NCBI GenBank assembly: GCA_003175695.1
Contig: PSRA01000176.1
Location: 1 to 40,574 of the forward strand
Direction: 5' to 3'
DNA length: 40,574 bases
Source of the DNA: Bacteroidota bacterium
GTDB taxonomy: Bacteria > Bacteroidota > Bacteroidia > Chitinophagales > Chitinophagaceae
Shown piece by piece: positions 29,528 through 36,718 of this stretch; position 1 is the stretch's first letter; every line of letters begins with the position of its first letter. Position numbers and translations under genes: made by a program. The notes below the pieces were generated by a model, which did no database searches, had not been told where the DNA came from, and was given only the letters and a program-made list of their open reading frames with translations.

Positions 29528-31098
29528 TTGGTCTCCTCTGGTTTATCAACAATGACAGCATTCGTAGTGATGAGGGCTCCGGCAACTGAGGTGGCATGTT
29601 CAATCGTAAGTCGTGTGACCTTAGCAGGATCAATGATTCCGGCATCAACCAGGTCTTTGTGATTGCCGTCGGTCACATCAATGCCCGAATCTGGTTCATC
29701 AGCTACCTTGGCAAACGACTCAGTGAAGTTAAGTCCGGCATTATCCATGAGCACCTTGAATGGGACGAGCAGTGCCCGGGCCACAACATCAATGCCTTCT
29801 TGCACGTCTTTGTCTTCTGATTTGAGTGTCTCGAGCGCATACGAGAGGTTGATGAATGTCTTGGCTCCTCCGGCGACAATCCCCTCTTCCATTGCGGCCC
29901 TGCATGCAAGCACGGCATCATTCACGCGTTCTTTCTTCTCACCGGCCTCAGTGTCGGTCACGGCGCCGACCTTGATAATGGCAACTCCACCAACTAGTTT
30001 GGCGATGCGCTCACGCAACTGTTCTTGCTTGAATCCCTCGACAGTAGAAGAAAGTTGAGTACGAAGACTATTCAGTCTTTCCCCAATCTTTTCCACATTT
30101 CCACCACCACCGATGATGAGGGTCTTTTCATCGGTCACGACGACCTTCTTGGCCGTCCCAAAATCATCCTTCGTCACACTTGAGAGTCTGTCCTTCACGC
30201 GCTCAACAAACCGTGCCCCAGTGACGAGAGAAATGTCGTCGAGGTAGTTGGTCTTCTGATTTGAGTATCCAGGAGCAAACACAGCCACGGCCTGTACCTC
30301 ATTCTGGGCCAGGTTATAGATCAGGGTATTCATGGCTTGGAACTCAATGTTTTCAGCGATGATGAGGAGCTTGCGACCACGGTACTCTGCCTCAGACAGG
30401 ATCTTCATCATGTCATTGTTGTCACCAATGATGTGGTCGGTCACAAAAACAAGACAGTCTTCCAAGACAACTTCGCCGCCACCTTTTTGCAAAAGAAACG
30501 CATGTGTCATCATGCCCTTCTCAAACTCCAGTCCTTCAGTGAACTCAGTAGTGATAGTCTTGCCAAACGAGTCTTCCACGTGAACTACACCATCCTTGCC
30601 AACCTTCTCCATCGCAGTCGCGACTATCTCACCTATCTCCGGGTCTTGAGCAGAGATGGTAGCAATCTTCTTCACATCACCTTCACGAATGGGAATAGTA
30701 AAGTCTTTGAGTTTCCCGAGAATGTGATCCTTGGCCAGGTTCATGCCTAGACGAACCTTCATGCGGTTTGCACCTTTTTCCACGGCCGCTAGACCTCGTT
30801 CAATCATCGCGTATGCCAAAATAGTCGAGGCGGTTGTGCCATCACCGGCGCCATCACATGTCTTGGCGGCTGCTTCTTTAATGATCTGTGCTCCGGCATC
30901 TCGGAAAGGATCATCGAGTATGATGTCTTTTGATACCAATAGACCATCATGGAGAACGCGAGGGTAGGCAAGACGAGCCGCTACAACGACATTATTCGCC
31001 GTCGCACCATAGGTTGTCCCCACAACATCGGCCACAATCTGTGCGCCTTGCCGCAAGTCTTCTCTGGCTGACTGACCCATCTTGATGAGTTTACTCAT
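29509..31098 (-). CDS. groEL-like: Phage-encoded GroEL-like chaperonin, divergent
   Basis: At 529 residues this is a full-length HSP60. Apical motifs (LLIIAENIEFQAMNTLIYN; FAPGYSNQKTNYLDDI) and equatorial motifs (GAGDGTTAS at 84-91, EKKERVNDAVLACRAAMEEG, DPAKVTRLTIEHA) are in place, and aspartates matching E. coli D87 and D398 remain. Conserved nucleotide contacts are altered: GPKGRNV reads GATANNV, TKDG reads LHDG, and GGG after EEGIVA reads GGAK. There is no Gly/Met tail and no groES gene in the window. Its ATG overlaps the preceding gene, and the glycosyltransferase gene overlaps its end. It may fold the capsid or ejection proteins with host GroES or alone. Confidence 0.95.
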   Translation of the reverse strand: MSKLIKMGQSAREDLRQGAQIVADVVGTTYGATANNVVVAARLAYPRVLHDGLLVSKDIILDDPFRDAGAQIIKEAAAKTCDGAGDGTTASTILAYAMIERGLAAVEKGANRMKVRLGMNLAKDHILGKLKDFTIPIREGDVKKIATISAQDPEIGEIVATAMEKVGKDGVVHVEDSFGKTITTEFTEGLEFEKGMMTHAFLLQKGGGEVVLEDCLVFVTDHIIGDNNDMMKILSEAEYRGRKLLIIAENIEFQAMNTLIYNLAQNEVQAVAVFAPGYSNQKTNYLDDISLVTGARFVERVKDRLSSVTKDDFGTAKKVVVTDEKTLIIGGGGNVEKIGERLNSLRTQLSSTVEGFKQEQLRERIAKLVGGVAIIKVGAVTDTEAGEKKERVNDAVLACRAAMEEGIVAGGAKTFINLSYALETLKSEDKDVQEGIDVVARALLVPFKVLMDNAGLNFTESFAKVADEPDSGIDVTDGNHKDLVDAGIIDPAKVTRLTIEHATSVAGALITTNAVIVDKPEETKCQMSK

Positions 31099-31478
31099 TC
31101 TGTTTTCAGCTCGGGGATCGTCTCAACCATCTTGTTTAGGAAGGGTTTGTCCCACTGCTGCTCCTTGAATATAACCTTGACCATTTGATGTAGGTGCTGG
31201 GGGATTTCCATTTTGTGTTGCACCATTGCCGTGTTCTCTTTGGCAATCGAGGACTCTTGGTACTCACGAAAGTACTCTACTGATTCACTAAATCTCTTGA
31301 ACTCATCGGGAAAAAGTGTCTTCCAGATTTGGAAGATATACCGGATGGTATCCCAGTCTTTAGAAGTGTTGACGTACCTGCGAGAACCATTTTTGTTGGC
31401 GAAAGCGATGATTGAATCTACCGCATCCACCAATGGTTTCTCGAACGGTACCATGACCGGCTTTGTGTCGTCTGCCAT
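31095..31478 (-). CDS. Protein of unknown function heading the groEL transcript (127 aa)
   Basis: The protein is helical and charged, with segments PLVDAVDSIIAFANKNGSRR and WDTIRYIFQIWKTLFPDEF, and no cysteines. It is not a GroES: the mobile-loop and beta-barrel patterns are absent. The ATG has no ribosome site. Promoter boxes at 31514-31485 end six bases upstream. It overlaps groEL by four bases, so the two are probably translated together. A capsid-maturation or chaperonin-partner role is inferred only from position. Confidence 0.65.
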   Translation of the reverse strand: MADDTKPVMVPFEKPLVDAVDSIIAFANKNGSRRYVNTSKDWDTIRYIFQIWKTLFPDEFKRFSESVEYFREYQESSIAKENTAMVQHKMEIPQHLHQMVKVIFKEQQWDKPFLNKMVETIPELKTE

Positions 31479-31484
31479 ATATAC

Positions 31485-31514
31485 AAACTACTCCAAACTG
31501 ATTCTCTTTGTCAA
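31485..31514 (-). promoter_or_regulatory. Promoter of groEL block, predicted leaderless
   Basis: Minus-strand TTGACA (31514-31509), 18 bases, TAGTTT (31490-31485), six bases (GTATAT), then ATG at 31478. TTGACAAAG resembles the TTGCAAAG of the other late promoters. The box follows a large hairpin. Confidence 0.65.
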
Positions 31515-31520
31515 ATACTG

Positions 31521-31573
31521 CCTGGGTGAGTAGCTATTCATGTTTACGGTTCTGCCGCTACTACCCACCCAGG
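31521..31573 (-). terminator. 13-bp hairpin after the capsid gene, no T-tail
   Basis: 31521-31533 pairs with 31561-31573. One A.C pair on the plus strand is G.U on the minus strand, which favours a minus-strand RNA. It lies between the capsid gene stop and the groEL-block promoter. No T-run follows on the minus strand, so it may be a factor-dependent terminator, an mRNA-stabilising end or a processing site rather than an intrinsic terminator. Nothing else is seen in 31479-31605 apart from the promoter. Confidence 0.5.
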
Positions 31574-31605
31574 ACTTGTTGAGACTGTTTTGGTTCGCTT
31601 CACTA

Positions 31606-32523
31606 CTAACCCAAAGTCGCGTAACCGTATCGCTTCACTGAAGCGCGTTCGGCTAGGGATTCGAGGGTCAGTTCGGTGATGTACTCACCACGCTCATTAT
31701 CTCCAGTCGGAGGCAGAGGCTTCCAGAACGGCTCGCGCTGTGTCAGGAAGGACATTCTGTACATCTCTTCTCGGAGAGCGTAGATGTGCGAAGAACCAGA
31801 TTGAGTTGCACCACTGATCACGTCCTTGTGAGGAATGACTTTATGGACACCAGAACTGGATTCGTACACAGCCACGTTGTTGTAAATGTGGTCGGGTTCA
31901 TCGGTATACCGAGTCACACCAGTTGTGAACGAAGCAATCTTTCGCTTGAGGCCCATTGGACACATAACGAGGTCGGCGACAAAGCCATCCCCAACAGAAT
32001 CCCATGAGTTCTGCAAAATATCTTCAAGTTCAGTGGTGGACATGGAAGTACCAGAGCTTCGGGCTGTCAGGTTGGTAGAAATCACGTTGTTAATACCAGC
32101 CATTGTTTGCGCCGTACCTGATGCACCAGAAACCTTCGATCCGTTAAATAAGCTCCACTCCATCTGCGCCTTGAGGCGGATAAGTTTCACTTTCTTTTCG
32201 TCATCGAATGCGTTGCCAGGCAAAGCACGTCGGATAGCCATTTCCGTTCCAGACACCTTGACTCCCTTGATAATCGTGGCAGTCAGGTTGTCGGAACGAC
32301 TTGGAGCATCTCCCGTTGGCTCTGAGAAATCGGAACCTTCAGCTGTCGAGTTATCAGATGTCGCACGTGCAATGTTACGAACTACCCACTCGTGATGAGT
32401 TTGGAAAGCCGTAGTCTTTGCAAGGTTTGTCACCAAATAGTTAGAAGCAGCCGGAGAAACGTCTCGCAGAATCGAGAGCAGGTCTTCACGCCTTGAACCA
32501 TCATCGTAAGAAAATAAGGCCAT
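31606..32523 (-). CDS. Major capsid protein, SU10-like
   Basis: The 305-residue protein resembles the SU10-type HK97-fold capsid family. The N-terminus LFSYDDGSRREDLLSILRDVSP continues with NLAKTTAFQTHHEWVVR and EGSDFSEPTGDAPSR, and the GVKVSGTEMAIRR segment is typical. Late strands include FVADLVMCPMGLKRKI and HIYALREEMYRMSFL, and the end is ERASVKRYGYATL. The short length fits an uncleaved or lightly cleaved family member. The scaffold-like gene is 61 bases upstream, the usual scaffold-capsid order. The ribosome site is weak (AAGGGTGGTG). The 61-base gap holds nothing I can identify. Confidence 0.9.
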   Translation of the reverse strand: MALFSYDDGSRREDLLSILRDVSPAASNYLVTNLAKTTAFQTHHEWVVRNIARATSDNSTAEGSDFSEPTGDAPSRSDNLTATIIKGVKVSGTEMAIRRALPGNAFDDEKKVKLIRLKAQMEWSLFNGSKVSGASGTAQTMAGINNVISTNLTARSSGTSMSTTELEDILQNSWDSVGDGFVADLVMCPMGLKRKIASFTTGVTRYTDEPDHIYNNVAVYESSSGVHKVIPHKDVISGATQSGSSHIYALREEMYRMSFLTQREPFWKPLPPTGDNERGEYITELTLESLAERASVKRYGYATLG

Positions 32524-32584
32524 TGTTGATTCACCACCCTTCTGTGCTTGGATTTAGGAGTCCAGGCACAGCATCATGCCTGGG

Positions 32585-33718
32585 CTAACTGATGACCCCC
32601 GCGTTTCGCAGTCTCGCGTCCAGCGCTGGGTTATCAATCCCGCCCATTCGAGTGATCTTTCTGGCTTCATCAAAAGAGACTGACTGACGTCCGGTTTTCT
32701 CTGATCCAACACTTGTCTCAAACGGTCCTTGATTCCGCTCGGCTTGAGATTGTTTGAACTTCTCAACAGCAGCTTCCTCAACTTGCGCCTGATTCAGTGG
32801 TGCGGGTCCTTTCAGACTAGCGATGGCTTGTGCAGCTTGGAGCAAAGTCTCTGTTACATGGCTCACGCGGTTAGCAATGAGTCTGTCCTTGACTGCCTTG
32901 AACATCTCCGGATCAAACTTTCCTTCCTTGTTCATCGGATCAATCTCGGGAAACTGAGCATGGGCTTCACGCACCTGCTGGTCTTCCTCGTACGTCGTGA
33001 TTCTCTGGTTCACTCGGGCAACTTGCTCAAGAGTTATTTGTGCTTGTTGTCGTGCAAGCATCGCCTCTTGGTTCGCTCGAATGAGTGCCTGATTAAGGCC
33101 ATTGACGTCTACATTTCCGTTCTGATCGACAAACTGTCTGGTCAAATCTTGCACCTGAGTAGGCGGCAAAACTCCAAACGTCTGCGGGACTTGGGCTGGA
33201 ACATACGGGGGGAAGAACTGCGGTTGTGCTGGTTGATACCCCGGGTACGGTCCGACTTGCTGTGGTTGCGGTTCCACTTGCCCTGGACGGACTTCGTCAA
33301 ACACAGACTTGCCATACTGGCGTTGTTCTTGCTTGAGCCGCTTGTTTTCCTCGAGTAGTTTATTGAACTGCTCTTTGGTCCGCTCACTGGCTTGTTCTGG
33401 CAGTACATGCTCTTCTTCTTTGGGCTGGGGCGTTGCAACGTCCGGCGCCTTTGGTTGTTGAGGCTGTACTTGATCTGTTTGAGTTTGTTTCGAGCTAGGC
33501 ACTGGCTCTGGCGGTTTGCTTTCCGCGACTGGAGGTTGAGGTGCATCCGGCTTTACTTCCGGCGCTTTACCCTCATAGTGTGCACCTGGCTGATCGAAGA
33601 ACTTATTCAATCGGTCGGTAGTAGTCAGATCTCTTTCGTGCAAAGATTTCGCTTTGTCACGGAAGTCCTGGGCTACTTCTTGCGCATCTACCTCGCTGCC
33701 CTGGGGTGTATCTCCCAT
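32585..33718 (-). CDS. Scaffolding protein
   Basis: The 377-residue protein is low in complexity. A charged helical N-terminus is followed by a Pro/Gln-rich middle (PQQPKAPDVATPQPKEEE; VQPQQPKAP), helices with coiled-coil character (TKEQFNKLLEENKRLKQEQ) and a basic C-terminus (ARKITRMGGIDNPALDARL), the part that usually grips the capsid protein. Length, composition and position directly before the capsid gene all match scaffolds of tailed phages. It is preceded by a structured 68-base leader and a late promoter. There is no strong ribosome site beside the ATG. Confidence 0.75.
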   Translation of the reverse strand: MGDTPQGSEVDAQEVAQDFRDKAKSLHERDLTTTDRLNKFFDQPGAHYEGKAPEVKPDAPQPPVAESKPPEPVPSSKQTQTDQVQPQQPKAPDVATPQPKEEEHVLPEQASERTKEQFNKLLEENKRLKQEQRQYGKSVFDEVRPGQVEPQPQQVGPYPGYQPAQPQFFPPYVPAQVPQTFGVLPPTQVQDLTRQFVDQNGNVDVNGLNQALIRANQEAMLARQQAQITLEQVARVNQRITTYEEDQQVREAHAQFPEIDPMNKEGKFDPEMFKAVKDRLIANRVSHVTETLLQAAQAIASLKGPAPLNQAQVEEAAVEKFKQSQAERNQGPFETSVGSEKTGRQSVSFDEARKITRMGGIDNPALDARLRNAGVIS

Positions 33719-33786
33719 ACATTGATTTGGTAAAGTCCTGCTCTATTTATGGTGGCTGAGCATCAGCCAACTTTACCTTCTCCTAT
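33719..33786 (-). promoter_or_regulatory. Structured 5' leader of the scaffold mRNA
   Basis: Below the promoter at 33793-33822, the leader contains two perfect stems: 33753-33759/33763-33769 (TGGCTGA/TCAGCCA, 3-base loop) and 33729-33736/33770-33777 (GGTAAAGT/ACTTTACC) that encloses it with contiguous 3' arms. An AGGAGAAGG lies at its 5' part, far from the scaffold ATG. The structure may set scaffold translation level. Confidence 0.5.
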
Positions 33787-33792
33787 CCAAAA

Positions 33793-33822
33793 AGGGTAAA
33801 CAAAGTATTCTTTACTTTTCAA
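33793..33822 (-). promoter_or_regulatory. Late promoter of scaffold and capsid genes
   Basis: Minus-strand TTGAAAAGTAAAG starts at 33822. After TTGAAA come 18 bases and TACCCT (33798-33793). This member has a leader of about 68 bases before the scaffold ATG, unlike the leaderless ones. The -35 overlaps the last codons of the gene at 33812-34063. Confidence 0.65.
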
Positions 33823-34063
33823 GAGGGAGATTTTGGGGATGTTCGCGTTCGCCCACGAGCTTGCCGTTCTCGAACTGGAGTTCGCCGTTGTCTATCCAGG
33901 AGTTGTCACACTTAGAGCAGCCGAATACCGTGGCGCTTCTGCGAATGTAATAATGATCACACTTGAGGGGGTTAGCTGAGACAACAATACTCTCGGGCTT
34001 GCCGTAGTTTCTCTCATTGGCTTCATCGAGCTCCTTGATAGCACTTGTGTCTTCTTCTGTCAT
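33812..34063 (-). CDS. Small zinc-binding-like protein (83 aa)
   Basis: The middle of the protein (PLKCDHYYIRRSATVFGCSKCDNSW) has C34, H36 and a C49-S-K-C52 pair that could bind one zinc. The flanks are acidic. Its ATG overlaps the previous stop as ATGA. It resembles small phage proteins found between portal and scaffold genes, but no function is known. Its final codons double as the scaffold promoter -35. Confidence 0.65.
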   Translation of the reverse strand: MTEEDTSAIKELDEANERNYGKPESIVVSANPLKCDHYYIRRSATVFGCSKCDNSWIDNGELQFENGKLVGEREHPQNLPLEK

Positions 34064-34287
34064 GGCATTTGATATTTCTTGAGACCGAGGCGACGCATAC
34101 TCTTTGATCGACCGTCATAGCCTCGACTCTTTCGTACGGACTTTACTTTTGGGTAACTAGAGGGGGTTTTATTCACGTGCTCTGGAAGTGAGTTGATGCT
34201 TTGGGAACTCTCAGCCTGCCATCTTTTCGCAATATCGGGATGCTGGGACATTAAGAATCTATACTGTGCTTGGCTTCTTATTGGCAT
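34060..34287 (-). CDS. Small basic phage protein (75 aa)
   Basis: The start MPIRSQAQYRFLMSQHPDIAKRW resembles a common small phage and plasmid protein type that opens MP-KS-AQ-R-L and has an AKRW segment. The rest is rich in Ser, Lys and Arg. It overlaps the HNH gene by 29 bases, and no clear ribosome site precedes it. Function unknown. Confidence 0.65.
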   Translation of the reverse strand: MPIRSQAQYRFLMSQHPDIAKRWQAESSQSINSLPEHVNKTPSSYPKVKSVRKSRGYDGRSKSMRRLGLKKYQMP

Positions 34288-34777
34288 ATCGAACGGCTTT
34301 CTCTAGCCACTCCTTATTATCAACAAATCCCATTCCGGAGTTACACCCATCACACAACAGCCCTCTTACCCTACCAGTTAGATGATCATGATCTACTACC
34401 CGAGGCTTCTTATCACATAATAGGCAAACACCGTTTTGCTTTGCAAGTAATGTTGTCCATTCCTCCTGAGACAATCCATACCTTTTCATGATAGAACGCC
34501 ATTTTTTCTCTGGAACACAAGCCTTGCACCATCGTTGTTTACTAGACTCTTTTGATACTTCTTGACCACAGTGCTCACACTTTATTTTCTGACCTCGAGA
34601 AACATAGGCTTTGCGCATATTTACTTGACGGTCTGAATATTGGTGACTAAGACACTCTTCCGATCCACAGGTACGGTAGTACCCTTTGTGTCTTCGTTTT
34701 ATACCAAAATAGGCCACTTTAGCTGGCCTATTGCAATATTTACACTTAAAAACTCTGCCGGACTTCTGAAATGGCAT
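34259..34777 (-). CDS. Endonuclease VII-type HNH nuclease, predicted leaderless
   Basis: The 172-residue protein carries the recombination endonuclease VII core: C118-L-L-C121, VVDHDHLTGRVRGLLCDGCN with D129-H-D-H132, and C142-D-G-C145-N. It ends GFVDNKEWLEKAVRY. Two more cysteine-pair knuckles lie in the N-terminal half (C12/C15, C67/C70/C84/C87), which suggests DNA-binding zinc ribbons. It may be a mobile freestanding HNH or a packaging-linked junction nuclease. There is no ribosome site. Its promoter at 34814-34786 ends eight bases before the ATG, where GCATAC and GTATGC form a palindrome. Confidence 0.9.
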   Translation of the reverse strand: MPFQKSGRVFKCKYCNRPAKVAYFGIKRRHKGYYRTCGSEECLSHQYSDRQVNMRKAYVSRGQKIKCEHCGQEVSKESSKQRWCKACVPEKKWRSIMKRYGLSQEEWTTLLAKQNGVCLLCDKKPRVVDHDHLTGRVRGLLCDGCNSGMGFVDNKEWLEKAVRYANKKPSTV

Positions 34778-34785
34778 ACTATTGT

Positions 34786-34814
34786 ATGCTAGAAGAAATA
34801 ACCCTACCTGTCAA
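34786..34814 (-). promoter_or_regulatory. Promoter of HNH gene, predicted leaderless
   Basis: Minus-strand TTGACA (34814-34809), 17 bases, TAGCAT (34791-34786), then eight bases to the ATG at 34777. A perfect palindrome (GCATAC/GTATGC, 34775-34790) covers the -10 and the start codon and could be an operator. Confidence 0.6.
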
Positions 34815-34823
34815 ATGGCATAT

Positions 34824-35021
34824 CTACCTTTCCGGCATGATAGACACGTTGGAGTCAGCCGTTTTCCATGCGTTGGCAACAGAACGCTCAACCACAACAG
34901 GATGAGCTACTTGAAGGAAATAGCGCTTGTTCTCAAAGAAGAACGTCGAAGTCAATGGCTCATGGCCCTTTGCTTTCCGAGCGCCTTCTGATAGTTGAAC
35001 ACGAACTAAATCTGACCCCAT
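34824..35021 (-). CDS. Small protein of unknown function (65 aa)
   Basis: AAGGGGG lies nine bases before the ATG. The product has a basic N-terminus and a beta-like middle (SDLVRVQLSEGARKAKGHEP; TSTFFFENKRYFLQVAHP) and may be a small virion or DNA-associated protein. It begins three bases after the preceding stop. No family is recognised. Confidence 0.6.
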   Translation of the reverse strand: MGSDLVRVQLSEGARKAKGHEPLTSTFFFENKRYFLQVAHPVVVERSVANAWKTADSNVSIMPER

Positions 35022-35024
35022 AGG

Positions 35025-35198
35025 TTATTTCCCCCTTCCGTGATAGTTTCTCTGACCTGGAGCGGCCCCTTTCTTTCGAGCAATCGCCCCAATCACTCCA
35101 CCTGGAACTCCTTGGGCCTTTAGCTGTGCCGCTCGGCCGCCATGTCCGAGCTTGTTTGATTTTCCGTGAAATGTCCCCGTCTTCTTTGTATTGGCCAT
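35025..35198 (-). CDS. 57-aa basic Gly/Ala-rich protein
   Basis: This short gene reads MANTKKTGTFHGKSNKLG, then GGRAAQLKAQGVPGGVIGAIA and ends GAAPGQRNYHGRGK. The pattern of K/G-rich start, HGKS, GGRAAQL and a hydrophobic glycine helix resembles tiny phage proteins often found near portal genes, function unknown. It starts one base after the previous stop and has no strong ribosome site, so reinitiation is likely. Confidence 0.65.
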   Translation of the reverse strand: MANTKKTGTFHGKSNKLGHGGRAAQLKAQGVPGGVIGAIARKKGAAPGQRNYHGRGK

Positions 35199-35199
35199 A

Positions 35200-35364
35200 T
35201 TATTTCTTCATGCGATCGTTGAGTTTGTCCTCTCGAGCATCGCGTTTCTTGTTATATGCCATTGCGGTTTTGTAATCTTTCATCACGGGACCAACGCCCT
35301 TCTTGAAATATTTATTGTATGACTGATATCCACCCTTGACCTTCTTTAAGACAAGATGGCTCAT
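35200..35364 (-). CDS. 54-aa basic protein
   Basis: AGGAGAAGG precedes the ATG, which overlaps the upstream stop as ATGA. The product (MSHLVLKKVKGGYQSYNKYF, then MKDYKTAMAYNKKRDAREDK) is basic and helical and ends in RMKK. It belongs to a row of five small basic proteins between portal and scaffold, suggestive of minor head components or DNA-binding factors. Confidence 0.7.
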   Translation of the reverse strand: MSHLVLKKVKGGYQSYNKYFKKGVGPVMKDYKTAMAYNKKRDAREDKLNDRMKK

Positions 35365-35630
35365 ACGCCTTCTCCTGACTGGACAAACTTGTCCCCATAA
35401 TAGGATGGTAATGTATCTGCTGTTTGTCGATTTCTTGGAGTATTTGGATCACCAATACCAACCTGATTCTCGGCGCTCTCACGCTTCGGATTCCACTTAA
35501 AGCGATTTTGTGATCCATCACCCTTGATGGCATCGGCAGTGTGAAATGCCTCACCAGAGTTCTTCGCCGTTTGACCGACTGAAACATCTTGATTATTACC
35601 CTTGTAGTCGTAGACAGATTTTTGAGACAT
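35361..35630 (-). CDS. Polar protein of unknown function (89 aa)
   Basis: The ATG at 35630 follows GGGGATAAT and starts MSQKSVYDYKGNNQDVSVGQ. The sequence is rich in Gly, Asn, Gln and Ser and probably disordered (RNRQTADTLPSYYGDKFVQS). A longer upstream frame crosses the previous gene. No family recognised. Confidence 0.6.
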   Translation of the reverse strand: MSQKSVYDYKGNNQDVSVGQTAKNSGEAFHTADAIKGDGSQNRFKWNPKRESAENQVGIGDPNTPRNRQTADTLPSYYGDKFVQSGEGV

Positions 35631-35631
35631 A

Positions 35632-36045
35632 TTATCCCCAGCCTCCCTTGATTCCAGAGAAATATGAACCGATGCGCTTGTCAATCGAGTCTTGCTTGGG
35701 ATTTGATCCAACCGGTTTCTTTGCCATGCCAAAGGTCTTGGTGCGATTCTCCGCGGCCATTCTCTTTGGAGTCGGTGCTTTCTTGGCAGTGTTGAATGAG
35801 TTAAGCGTGCCCTTCATCTTTCCGGTCACTGGCTTCCTACTCATACCAAAAGAACTCTTGGTCCCAGTCAAGGGCTTTGCGCTGCGGCCGGCTGGCTTAC
35901 GGGACATAGCATAGGACGATTGTGAAGCACGAGCGGCTGCCCGGCTTGAGAGTCCCGGCTTGCGAGCCATTGGCATTCCTTTCCTTCCGGACGATTCACC
36001 AAAGGTGCGCTTGCTCTTCGCAAATGACGGCGAGTATTTACTCAT
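35632..36045 (-). CDS. Highly basic repeat protein (137 aa)
   Basis: The product is rich in Lys, Arg, Ser and Pro and has a recurring motif of the type F-G-M-[SA]-[RK]-K-P (SYAMSRKPAG, SFGMSRKPVTG, TFGMAKKPVG). It is probably largely disordered and DNA-binding. Copies packed with the genome or coating DNA in the head are conceivable. AGAGGAGG precedes the ATG. It sits with other small basic genes after the portal. Confidence 0.7.
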   Translation of the reverse strand: MSKYSPSFAKSKRTFGESSGRKGMPMARKPGLSSRAAARASQSSYAMSRKPAGRSAKPLTGTKSSFGMSRKPVTGKMKGTLNSFNTAKKAPTPKRMAAENRTKTFGMAKKPVGSNPKQDSIDKRIGSYFSGIKGGWG

Positions 36046-36265
36046 GTGCCTCCTCTGAGGTTACTTCCTCTTGGACTGGTGCTTGTTCAACTTGAGGTTC
36101 GACTGTAGGTTCAGCCGTCACTGGTTCTGGCTCGGTTTCGACCACTTCTTCGGCTGGAACAACGTATCCCTCGCGGATCAATGTCTCCACATCAGTCATG
36201 CCAACAATCTGGCCTACTTGGTATCCTTCTGCTGGATGAAAGTCTTTGATGATTTTTACTAACAT
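36038..36265 (-). CDS. Small protein with acidic Pro/Glu/Val tail (75 aa)
   Basis: The first 35 residues look folded (MLVKIIKDFHPAEGYQVGQI; VETLIREGYVVPAEE), and the rest is a Glu/Pro/Val/Thr-rich tail. This is typical of small phage head-region proteins whose start is K-------G--V. GGAGTT precedes the ATG at ten bases. The end overlaps the basic repeat protein gene by eight bases. Confidence 0.65.
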   Translation of the reverse strand: MLVKIIKDFHPAEGYQVGQIVGMTDVETLIREGYVVPAEEVVETEPEPVTAEPTVEPQVEQAPVQEEVTSEEAHE

Positions 36266-36267
36266 AG

Positions 36268-36718
36268 TTAGACAACTCCTGGTTTCTCGCCGTTGGCTTG
36301 TGCCATTCTTCGGCGGTGTTCATTGATTGCGTCTACCTCAGCTCGCTCTTGGTCGAGTGTTGCATCGTCTCCGATTGCGAACTGCTTGGCTCTTGCTCTC
36401 TTGTCAAGGATATTCTTGCGCACGCTTTCCTGACTTTGCAAGTATGAGAATATCTTTTTGATCGCTGACGTTTCTCCCGTTTTCTTCGTGTACTCCATCA
36501 GTAACTTCTCAGGCGTTTCATAGCTAGAAGGGTCTGGGTATCCCTCCTGGGCTAGGTTGAGGAGGAAGGGCTGGAGGTACTTGACCCATCCCGGGGACTC
36601 CTGGAGGCTGAGGAGCCATGCCGCCTGGTCCAGGGACTCCTGGTCCGCTTGGGGGTTGTCCTGGCTGTCCGCCTTGAGGAGGCTGCCCAGGAACTCCTGG
36701 GATTGCTGGTTGTCCATT
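36268..36718 (-). CDS. Helical protein whose gene overlaps the portal C-terminus
   Basis: From the ATG at 36718 (AAGGAC six bases upstream) the gene encodes 150 residues. The first 195 bases lie inside the portal gene in another frame. The protein frame looks natural there (WLLSLQESPGWVKYLQPFLL; NLAQEGYPDPSSYETPEKLL) while the portal frame is low-complexity Pro/Gly/Gln. After the portal stop it continues IFSYLQSQESVRKNILDKRA and RAEVDAINEHRRRMAQ. No start codon with a ribosome site is available later in this frame except one far downstream, so overlap is the best reading. Function unknown. Confidence 0.6.

Noticed and set aside
34411-34446. TTGCAA-N18-TATTAT inside the endonuclease VII-type HNH gene
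   Set aside because: The boxes match the late promoter, but they lie within the conserved LLAKQNGVCLLC coding segment and no start codon follows at the right distance.
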